Source: Alphaproteobacteria bacterium (GTDB taxonomy: Bacteria; Pseudomonadota; Alphaproteobacteria; SMXP01). From it: a stretch of 6,062 bases of DNA. The translations under genes and the position numbers were made by a program. Below are positions 1 to 4,782 of the stretch, one piece after another. Where the stretch lies: positions 1 to 6,062 of the forward strand of contig JANQLI010000162.1 in NCBI GenBank assembly GCA_028280675.1, written 5' to 3'. The notes below the pieces were generated by a model. That model searched no databases, had not been told where the DNA came from, and saw nothing but the letters and a program-made list of their open reading frames with translations. How positions within the stretch are numbered: position 1 is the first letter of the stretch; every line of letters begins with the position of its first letter.

Positions 1-136
1 TTTCTGTGGTCGCACCATATTGAAGTCGTCGGTGTGTTTCGGCGAGGGTAGCAGGAGCGCATGCCCCAAAAGCGGACATAGGTTCACTTCCGCTTCTGAC
101 CCATGGCGGACATTGCGTCACCACTAGACTAAAGCA
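1..136. other. Intergenic segment at left edge, no supported gene
   Basis: No reading frame here can be tied to a recognisable protein. One forward frame is open from the window edge to a TAG at 49-51 (16 codons), but its peptide matches nothing I recognise and could equally be noise. The right part (62-113) is a repeat cluster described separately. No U-rich terminator hairpin for the ZIP gene, which ends at 137, is visible. Confidence 0.5.
62..113. repeat. Short repeat cluster, ATGTCCGC-type motif
   Basis: Read on the minus strand, positions 79-66 give ATGTCCGCTTTTGG and positions 113-106 give ATGTCCGC followed by CATGGGTC. Between them, at 95-88, lies an inverted relative (AAGCGGAAGT context). 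The same motif recurs at 3554-3604 on the other side of the zinc genes. From memory, AAGCGGACAT-type repeats are frequent between genes in alphaproteobacteria; that is not verified here. It lies just downstream of the ZIP stop codon. Confidence 0.5.
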
Positions 137-994
137 TCAGTCTATTACCACGCTTTGCACCGTTGTGAATGTTGAGGAGGGAGGGCTGTGAAAACTATGA
201 TCATGGTCATGATGGTTCTCATGCTCGTGATGCCCGTCTTCAAAGCCTAGCAAGGCGAACATCAATCCAATCCCGAAGAGCATGGCAAGAAGCTGCCCTA
301 TCGATTCACTTGTCTTCGGATTTTGATGAAGTTCCGGCACGAGGTCAGACCCGGCAATATAAATGAATCCCCCGGCAGCCATGGCCGACATAACAGGCAC
401 AATTCCGTCGACATCCGAGAGCGCATAGACAATTGTCAAACCGAGAAAAGCAAACAAAGCTGATACGACATTAAAAAGAATGGCGCGGGTTTTGCTGTAG
501 CCTGAGTGGAGTAAAATTCCAAAGTCACCTATTTCTTGCGGTATTTCATGAAGAGCAATGGCAATTGTTGTGGCGATGCCAACCTCGGTGCTGACCATAA
601 AACTCGCACCTATTATGATCCCGTCGAGAACATTATGTAGGCCATCGCCAACAAGGATCAGCGGGCCGACCGGCTTGATCGTATGATCGGTGCCAAGGTT
701 TTCGGGAATATCATGGTGATGTTGCCAACGCAGAAATTTCTCCAACGCGAAAAAGATGATGATGCCCAAAAGCACATAAAATGGCGCTCCCATTGGACCT
801 GGCAATTCTTCGAGTGCGTGGGGAATAAGATGAATAAAGGCGTCGCCGAAGAGAGCACCAACCGCGAGACTGACGAGGAGAAAAAGGCTCTTCTTCAAGA
901 ACTTTTCACTCAGGGACAGCGCGAGGATGCCAATCAACGAGATGAAGCTGATTAGGAAAACAGCAATGATAGCTGATGGCAGATTAGTTTCCAT
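137..994 (-). CDS. ZIP family metal (zinc) transporter
   Basis: Inner-membrane ZIP (SLC39-like) permease of 285 aa, predicted to import zinc and perhaps other divalent metals into the cytoplasm. Eight hydrophobic segments are visible at roughly residues 7-28, 36-57, 71-87, 106-133, 138-162, 171-192, 198-218 and 232-251. The family metal site is intact: HNVLDG in helix 4 (H120, N121, D124) and HEIPQE in helix 5 (H149, E150, Q153, E154). A short HHH cluster (92-94) lies between helices 3 and 4. The tail after helix 8 is His-rich (H255, H256, H258, H261, H262, H264, H266, H269) and, by ZIP topology, should face the periplasm. The ATG at 994 is preferred because it begins close to helix 1. An in-frame GTG at 1024 would add ten residues, and neither start has a clear Shine-Dalgarno sequence. 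The gene diverges from the Rrf2-aztD operon. Zinc specificity is inferred from family and neighbours. Confidence 0.92.
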   Translation of the reverse strand: METNLPSAIIAVFLISFISLIGILALSLSEKFLKKSLFLLVSLAVGALFGDAFIHLIPHALEELPGPMGAPFYVLLGIIIFFALEKFLRWQHHHDIPENLGTDHTIKPVGPLILVGDGLHNVLDGIIIGASFMVSTEVGIATTIAIALHEIPQEIGDFGILLHSGYSKTRAILFNVVSALFAFLGLTIVYALSDVDGIVPVMSAMAAGGFIYIAGSDLVPELHQNPKTSESIGQLLAMLFGIGLMFALLGFEDGHHEHENHHDHDHSFHSPPSSTFTTVQSVVID

Positions 995-1035
995 GCCAAA
1001 ATCTTTGTATAAGACACGCGTCACTTTTCATCATA

Positions 1036-1043
1036 TGTAACTA
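1036..1043 (+). promoter_or_regulatory. Outlying operator half-site
   Basis: TGTAACTA here is identical to the first eight bases of the 45-bp palindrome at 1096-1103, in the same orientation and exactly 60 bp away. It lies between the candidate ZIP -10 and the ZIP start codon. It could be an auxiliary site for the same regulator. Confidence 0.3.
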
Positions 1044-1064
1044 ATCCTGCACAAAATCCGATAA

Positions 1065-1070
1065 ATTATA
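1065..1070 (-). promoter_or_regulatory. Candidate -10 of ZIP gene promoter
   Basis: The minus strand reads TATAAT here, a perfect sigma-70 -10 hexamer, about 70 bp upstream of the preferred ZIP start codon. The -35 position 17 bp upstream (1088-1093, minus-strand ATACAT) is poor. A good -10 with a poor -35, directly beside the 45-bp palindrome, suggests regulator-dependent expression. This is inference from hexamers only. Confidence 0.4.
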
Positions 1071-1094
1071 GAAGATTGATGTGGGCAATGTATT

Positions 1095-1123
1095 TTGTAA
1101 CTATCATTGTTGCGTGATATATG
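1095..1123 (+). promoter_or_regulatory. Candidate promoter of Rrf2-aztD operon
   Basis: TTGTAA at 1095-1100 (4 of 6 to the -35 consensus) and TATATG at 1118-1123 (4 of 6 to the -10 consensus) are separated by 17 bp. They lie inside the 45-bp palindrome, so a protein bound to it would cover this promoter. Transcription would begin near 1130, leaving a leader of about 47 bases before the ATG at 1177. Confidence 0.35.
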
Positions 1124-1140
1124 CAACAGTGACAGTTACA
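1096..1140. promoter_or_regulatory. 45-bp palindromic operator, likely Rrf2 target
   Basis: The left arm TGTAACTATCATTGTTGC (1096-1113) and the reverse complement of the right arm (1123-1140) agree at 16 of 18 positions around a 9-base centre, GTGATATAT. Each arm also contains a pseudo-dyad: GTAAC-N7-GTTGC on the left and GCAAC-N7-GTTAC on the right. Together they look like two 17-bp sites arranged symmetrically. The palindrome lies between the divergent ZIP and Rrf2 genes and overlaps the best candidate regulator promoter. Autoregulation by the adjacent Rrf2 protein is the simplest reading. It does not match the Zur boxes or the classical IscR, NsrR or RirA motifs as I recall them. Confidence 0.65.
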
Positions 1141-1176
1141 TGAAGTGCTATCTCGCTTTTATTGATGGATTTGCCC

Positions 1177-1584
1177 ATGAAACGAAACAGTCGGCTCTCC
1201 CTTGCTCTCCACACATTAGGTCATATGGCCAGCGAACCTGAGTCCGTGCGAACATCCGCCGATATTGCCAAACACAGTGGCACAAACCCCGTTGTCGTCC
1301 GCCGGGTCTTAGGAATGTTGCGTGAGGCCCACTTGCTGGAATCCGAAAAGGGTCATTCAGGCGGCTGGCGTCTGGCAAAGTCACCAGATGCAATAACGCT
1401 GGCGGACGTCTATGTGGCTTTGGGGGAGCACCTGTTTTCAGAAGAAGTCAAACCTGAAAAAATAAAATGTTCCGTTGAATATGATTTCATCGACCGCGTT
1501 TCTTCAGTTTTGGAGGAAGCGGAAACTTTCCTCCTTGAGCGATTTTCATCGACATCTATCGCAGACATTTCACAACCGGAGTAA
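1177..1584 (+). CDS. Rrf2 family transcriptional regulator, non-Fe-S type
   Basis: DNA-binding regulator of 135 aa. The N-terminus has the Rrf2 winged-helix pattern: MKRNSRLSLALHTL opening, helix-turn-helix ending in TNPVVVRRVLGMLREA (36-51), wing with GHSGGWRLAK (59-68), then an LADVY segment and a C-terminal dimerisation helix (about 104-122). The three-Cys cluster that holds Fe-S in IscR, NsrR and RirA is absent. The only Cys is C98, so this belongs to the cluster-free, YwnA-like branch and must sense something else. Histidines include H12, H16, H33, H52, H60 and H85. ATG 1177 is chosen because it matches the family N-terminus; in-frame TTG 1162 and ATG 1165 would add five or four residues. 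It is followed after two bases by the AztD-like gene, so the two are co-transcribed, and it diverges from the ZIP gene across the palindrome. The effector is unknown; zinc sensing is inferred from context only. Confidence 0.88.
   Translation: MKRNSRLSLALHTLGHMASEPESVRTSADIAKHSGTNPVVVRRVLGMLREAHLLESEKGHSGGWRLAKSPDAITLADVYVALGEHLFSEEVKPEKIKCSVEYDFIDRVSSVLEEAETFLLERFSSTSIADISQPE
1578..1581 (+). promoter_or_regulatory. Shine-Dalgarno of aztD-like gene, inside Rrf2 end
   Basis: GGAG lies five bases before ATG 1587 and overlaps the last codons of the regulator gene. This placement implies translational coupling of the two genes. Confidence 0.6.
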
Positions 1585-1586
1585 AT

Positions 1587-2813
1587 ATGTTGCGTACCTT
1601 TAAACAAGCTTTCATTCCTGTCTTAGCCCTCATTCTATTGCCATTCTCAGCTATGTCGCACGGCCCGGTGGAACGCAAAGCGGAAACGGCCTCCGCCTCT
1701 GTTAGACTCTTCACAGCTGATGCGTCCAATGGCGAAGTTGTTGTCGTCGATATGCCAAGCGGTGAGGTCGTAACGCGCTTATCGACACCGCCTTACATCA
1801 TGAGCCTTGGGTTTAGCCATGATTTTGAGCACTTGTTTGCTATGCGCGGACGTAACACTGATCGTGACATGGCGACGGTCATCAGCACAGGTTATTTTGC
1901 CGATAGTGATGTTCGCAAACCTCCCTATGTTGCGCGGGCTCTACAGGCCGATACGCCAGGTGGCGTTAGAGGAGGTCATGTATCCAGTGTTGGTGATCAG
2001 GACGCGATCTTCATGGAAGGCAGTGCTGAAATTGTTGTTTTCAAAAATGATGACTTCACAGGTCTCGATGCGATTAATGTGCGCCGTTACGACCTCGCAG
2101 GTCCTGACCATTACCATTATCTTGAAGGCGGTGATCACCTCTATGTCGGGCATCTGGCGTTGGGGATGTTGCAAATCCTTAATCGCAACACCGGTGAAGA
2201 AGTTACCCGACTTGAACAATGTCCTGTCTTGCATGGCATGATTAAAGATGAAGAGAGCGCCCGCCTGTTCTTCGCTTGCCAACAGAACATTATGGTCGTG
2301 GGGACGCAAGGCGATGAAATGAATAAAGATATAGCGCGCATTCCCTATCCGAATGAGCAGCGTGTTGGCGCGTTTCACAAAGGCGTTCAAGGCATTTATT
2401 GGGGTTTCACAGAAGGCACGATCCCACAACTTTATCGCCTTGATGCGTCCCATCAACCTTATGCGTTTACCGTTTTGCCGGTGGAGTCCTCAATACGCCA
2501 AGGCGTGTCGCCAGATGGCACCTATTTGCTTTCTTTGTCACGGGCTGGTGTTCTCGATATTAGAAGTGGGGATACAGGTGAATTGATGCATGCCGTCACT
2601 GTCGCAGAGCCTTTCGTGAAAGAGTATCACGAGCATGTCGATAAAGCGATTTTGCCCGACATCGCAGTTGCTGAGGATCATGCCTATGTCTCTCTGCCGC
2701 ATCAAGGCAAAATCATTCAAGTCAATCTCGAAACAGCAAAAGTGGCAAAGACAATCGATATTGGCGGTGAGCCGACACGATTACTAGCATTGGATATGGC
2801 ACCTGACACTTAA
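1587..2813 (+). CDS. aztD: AztD-like periplasmic zinc metallochaperone (beta-propeller)
   Basis: Predicted secreted beta-propeller of 408 aa that binds zinc in the periplasm. In Paracoccus, AztD passes zinc to AztC, the solute-binding protein of the AztABC importer. Residues 1-24 form a signal peptide (charged MLRTFK, hydrophobic core, probable AMS/H cleavage) leaving an N-terminal His. Repeated blade-like units follow, for example VRLFTADASNGEVVVVDM near residues 39-56. Candidate metal ligands are H131, the group H175, H177, H184 and H189, H216, and late H348-E-H350 and H365. A C212-x3-LHG segment followed by C231 matches the arrangement I recall in AztD and could form a disulfide. The length is typical. 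The gene follows the Rrf2 regulator by two bases and lacks adjacent aztABC. The protein is diverged, and another propeller function cannot be excluded, but the surrounding zinc genes support the call. Confidence 0.78.
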   Translation: MLRTFKQAFIPVLALILLPFSAMSHGPVERKAETASASVRLFTADASNGEVVVVDMPSGEVVTRLSTPPYIMSLGFSHDFEHLFAMRGRNTDRDMATVISTGYFADSDVRKPPYVARALQADTPGGVRGGHVSSVGDQDAIFMEGSAEIVVFKNDDFTGLDAINVRRYDLAGPDHYHYLEGGDHLYVGHLALGMLQILNRNTGEEVTRLEQCPVLHGMIKDEESARLFFACQQNIMVVGTQGDEMNKDIARIPYPNEQRVGAFHKGVQGIYWGFTEGTIPQLYRLDASHQPYAFTVLPVESSIRQGVSPDGTYLLSLSRAGVLDIRSGDTGELMHAVTVAEPFVKEYHEHVDKAILPDIAVAEDHAYVSLPHQGKIIQVNLETAKVAKTIDIGGEPTRLLALDMAPDT

Positions 2814-2921
2814 AGTGCTCGGTGTCTACCAATGTTTAAAAATACGGCAGCCATCACCAACTAAAGTCCAACACAGAGATAAGTGAAGGATAGAGCTCGG
2901 TAACGTTGCAGAAGTCGTTTT
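2814..2921. other. Convergent gap without visible terminator
   Basis: The 108 bases between the converging aztD and zrgA ends contain no convincing stem-loop with a T-run on either strand. Termination here may be Rho-dependent, or the transcripts may overlap. Confidence 0.4.
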
Positions 2922-3515
2922 CTACATCAAACTACTTAAATTCAGAGTTGGATTGTCGCGCTCAACCTCATAAGCACTAGCACCTTGCTCAGTGATTACT
3001 TGCAGTTCCAGCTCTTTCGCATTTGGGAACTGTTCAAAATAGACAAACTCAATTTTGTTGATGGCTTCTGGCTTCGCACAAGCGAGAACATATGATGCCT
3101 GAAACTCGGTGTGTGACTCTTCCTCAGAGGCGTGTTCATCGGCATGATCTTCATGTTCCGAGTGATCATCGTGGTGATCATCATCATGAGACTTATGGTC
3201 ATCACCTTTCAGTGCCACATTAGCTTCACTCACCACACATTCTGCTGCAGCTGGCAAACCAAATAATTCAAGCGGTGATGCCAAACGCGCTAAAGCTTGA
3301 TCAATCAATGCCCGGTCCTCTGTGGATGTGGCTTCATACTCAAATCCAACAATGTCCGCACCTGGTGCCTCAAACTCCATGGCGACGCTGGTGCCTTCAA
3401 TTGCAATATTCAGTTGACCAACACCGTGTTCATGAGCCTCTAGCTCTCGAGATTCCTCGGCCACTGCTGCGGTTGTCAATGTAAGGCAAAGAACGGGAAT
3501 TGAAAGTTTACGCAT
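2922..3515 (-). CDS. zrgA: ZrgA/DUF2796 family periplasmic zinc-uptake protein
   Basis: Secreted protein of 197 aa matching the ZrgA/DUF2796 family, whose Vibrio member is zinc-regulated and linked to zinc uptake. A signal peptide ends at AVA19/EES. The family signature HEHGVGQLNIAI (28-39) opens the mature domain, followed by FEAPGADIVGFE (48-59), a low-complexity His/Asp/Glu loop (105-135, with H107, 110, 114, 115, 118, 121, 124, 128 and 135), FQASYVLAC (138-146), and a C-terminal YFEQFPNAKELELQ (159-172). C93 and C146 are the only mature cysteines and could pair. An AAAAGGA Shine-Dalgarno (minus strand, 3530-3524) sits eight bases before the ATG. The gene converges on aztD with a 108-bp gap that shows no clear terminator. 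Family assignment is firm; the exact role (periplasmic zinc binding or delivery) is inferred. Confidence 0.85.
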   Translation of the reverse strand: MRKLSIPVLCLTLTTAAVAEESRELEAHEHGVGQLNIAIEGTSVAMEFEAPGADIVGFEYEATSTEDRALIDQALARLASPLELFGLPAAAECVVSEANVALKGDDHKSHDDDHHDDHSEHEDHADEHASEEESHTEFQASYVLACAKPEAINKIEFVYFEQFPNAKELELQVITEQGASAYEVERDNPTLNLSSLM

Positions 3516-3553
3516 AACTAAAATCCTTTTCAGCTAGAAATACGTTGATAGCG

Positions 3554-3604
3554 ATGTTCGCTTTTGGCTATGAGCAGATATTACACCATGTCCGCTTTAG
3601 GACA
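3554..3604. repeat. Short repeat cluster, ATGTCCGC-type motif, right copy
   Basis: ATGTTCGCTTTTGG (3554-3567) and ATGTCCGCTTTAGG (3588-3601) are two copies of the motif also found on the minus strand at 79-66. Between them, GAGCAGAT (3572-3579) resembles a degraded inverted arm. The cluster lies upstream of zrgA and of the divergent small membrane protein, so it may also contain promoter elements. It marks the right side of the zinc block. Confidence 0.45.
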
Positions 3605-3670
3605 AGGTGCTAAAACGATGCTTTGCGCATTGTCTGAAGCGGGGTATCATAGGTGCAACGTGAATTGAGC

Positions 3671-3677
3671 GAAGGGG
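3671..3677 (+). promoter_or_regulatory. Shine-Dalgarno of small membrane protein gene
   Basis: GAAGGGG lies seven bases before ATG 3685. This good ribosome-binding site supports both the reality of the gene and the chosen start. Confidence 0.6.
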
Positions 3678-3684
3678 TGGGCCG

Positions 3685-4095
3685 ATGGACAATCAAATCC
3701 CGTTTAACGAAGCAATGTTTATCCTTGCGGGTCCCATGCAAAAGGCCTGGCTTTATTGGATGTCGTTTGCGCTTACGGTTCCGCCATTGATCTTGCTGTT
3801 TTCAAAATCAACGCGCCTTGATGCGGTGATTATCATAGCAGCCAATATCGCCATGCTCTGGGGCATGAGCTGGCTCTATGATCAAATGGGTTACGTGCGG
3901 TTGATGGGCATCGTGCACGTTATTCTTTGGACACCGTTGCTGATTTACCTCGTTCGTCGCGTGAGGAGCGGCGATATCCCGATCCTATTCCGCGTGAGCA
4001 TGATCATCTTTATGGTGACGATCAGCATATCGCTTATCTTCGATTATACCGATACCATTCGCTACATCATGGGTGAACGCACACCCATGATCTGA
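3685..4095 (+). CDS. Conserved-type four-helix membrane protein, unknown function
   Basis: A 136-aa integral membrane protein whose function I do not recognise. Four hydrophobic segments are visible at about residues 20-39, 45-64, 71-90 and 101-119, joined by short loops with Arg clusters (R91, R92, R94) consistent with cytoplasmic placement between helices 3 and 4. There is no signal peptide, metal motif or catalytic motif. The C-terminal stretch FDYTDTIRYIMGER (119-132) resembles, from memory, the end of hypothetical membrane proteins in other alphaproteobacteria. A clear Shine-Dalgarno precedes the ATG, and codon use looks normal. It stands alone between the divergent zrgA and the convergent mscL, so context gives no functional hint. 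Confidence 0.75.
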   Translation: MDNQIPFNEAMFILAGPMQKAWLYWMSFALTVPPLILLFSKSTRLDAVIIIAANIAMLWGMSWLYDQMGYVRLMGIVHVILWTPLLIYLVRRVRSGDIPILFRVSMIIFMVTISISLIFDYTDTIRYIMGERTPMI

Positions 4096-4103
4096 CGTGT
4101 GCA

Positions 4104-4122
4104 CCCCTTCCCAGTCAAGGGG
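4104..4122. terminator. Weak stem-loop between converging genes
   Basis: CCCCTT (4104-4109) pairs with AAGGGG (4117-4122) around a 7-base loop, in the 37-bp gap between the converging membrane-protein and mscL stop codons. No T-run follows on either strand, so it is at best a weak bidirectional terminator. Confidence 0.35.
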
Positions 4123-4132
4123 GTTGAAGAGT

Positions 4133-4528
4133 CTACCGCGCTTTGAGCAAATCGCGGATTTCTTCGAGCAGCACTTCTTGCTTTGGCGGCGCCGGGGGTT
4201 CGGCGGGGGCTTCCTCTTCTTTTTTGCGCAGATTGTTCATGCCTTTGATGACGATGAAGAGGGCCCAGGCGACAATCAAGAAAGCGATCACATTATTGAT
4301 GAACGTGCCGTAATTGATGGTCACCGCTTCGACGCCTTCCGAGGCTTCGCGCAGTGTGATCACCAGGGATGAAAAATCGATCCCGCCAATGACCATCCCG
4401 ATCGGCGGCATAATGACATCGGCGACAAGTGATTTCACGATGGTGCCAAACGCCCCGCCGATGACAATCCCCACGGCCATATCCACCACGTTTCCTTTGA
4501 GCGCAAACTCCTGAAATTCTTTCAGCAT
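4133..4528 (-). CDS. mscL: Large-conductance mechanosensitive channel MscL
   Basis: Homopentameric inner-membrane channel that opens under high membrane tension and releases solutes during hypo-osmotic shock. The 131-aa product is of normal length for the family. The N-terminal amphipathic helix MLKEFQEFALKGNVVDMAVG leads into TM1 (about 14-44), with the glycine-rich pore-lining stretch IVIGGAFGTIVKSLV. The periplasmic loop spans 49-72 and TM2 about 74-95 (TFINNVIAFLIVAWALF). A Pro/Ala/Glu-rich linker (104-115) is followed by the C-terminal helical bundle segment EVLLEEIRDLLKAR (118-131). A strong Shine-Dalgarno, GAGGAGAGGA on the minus strand at 4540-4531, fixes the start. It is a single-gene unit, and nothing is missing or unusual. 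Confidence 0.98.
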   Translation of the reverse strand: MLKEFQEFALKGNVVDMAVGIVIGGAFGTIVKSLVADVIMPPIGMVIGGIDFSSLVITLREASEGVEAVTINYGTFINNVIAFLIVAWALFIVIKGMNNLRKKEEEAPAEPPAPPKQEVLLEEIRDLLKAR

Positions 4529-4610
4529 CGTCCTCTCCTCTACGCTGATTATCCCAAGCCGGGCGAGTCTATGTGATTCTCCCTCTCTATGATAATGGTT
4601 TGCAGGAGCG

Positions 4611-4665
4611 CATTTCCTTGATCCTTCGAGACAGCGCTTCGCGCTTCCTCAGGATGAAGGAAATG
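4611..4665. repeat. Palindromic intergenic repeat, 55 bp
   Basis: CATTTCCTT (4611-4619) and AAGGAAATG (4657-4665) are perfect 9-bp inverted arms. Nested inside are ATCCT/AGGAT (4621-4625/4651-4655) and AGCGC/GCGCT (4633-4637/4641-4645), so the whole unit can form one long interrupted hairpin. Read backwards it encodes HPEEARSAVSKD, a peptide I recognise as the frequent spurious translation of a dispersed alphaproteobacterial repeat. It lies in the divergent gap between mscL and the desaturase gene, not next to either start codon. The rest of this 254-bp gap (4529-4782) holds the two ribosome-binding sites and nothing else I can identify. Confidence 0.7.
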
Positions 4666-4770
4666 TAAAAAGTGAGCGTCTCGAAAGGTCGAAGGTCTTA
4701 ACCCTTCCTTCACCATGTTTCTCAGCGATTCTTTAAAGCTCCTCACGCTAATGTGTCCGTCTGCAGAATA

Positions 4771-4775
4771 AAGGA
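4771..4775 (+). promoter_or_regulatory. Shine-Dalgarno deciding desaturase start
   Basis: AAGGA lies seven bases before ATG 4783. It supports that start over the in-frame GTG at 4753, which lacks such a site and would add ten uncharacteristic residues. Confidence 0.65.
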
Positions 4776-4782
4776 TGCATGC

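Noticed and set aside
51..62. 12-base identity GCAGGAGCGCAT with 4602-4613
   Set aside because: One or two 12-base matches are expected by chance in 6 kb, and the flanks do not match.
683..955. 90-aa plus-strand open frame inside the ZIP gene
   Set aside because: Opposite the transmembrane helices of ZIP; the composition looks like reversed membrane-protein codons and there is no ribosome-binding site of note.
1941..2456. 171-aa open frame on the minus strand inside the AztD-like gene
   Set aside because: No recognisable domain or signal, fully inside a coding gene that shows clear propeller and AztD features on the other strand.
2900..2909. GTAAC directly joined to GTTGC, resembling the operator half-sites
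   Set aside because: The 7-base spacer of the palindrome arms is missing, and the site lies downstream of the 3' ends of both aztD and zrgA, where an operator is not expected.
3107..3200. His/Asp-rich repetitive DNA as a tandem repeat array
   Set aside because: The repetition comes from the GAT/CAT codons of the metal-binding loop in zrgA and has no regular unit length.
3516..3684. Possible Zur box upstream of zrgA
   Set aside because: I found no GTTATA-type AT-rich palindrome in this gap; only the degenerate repeat motifs and ribosome-binding sites are visible.
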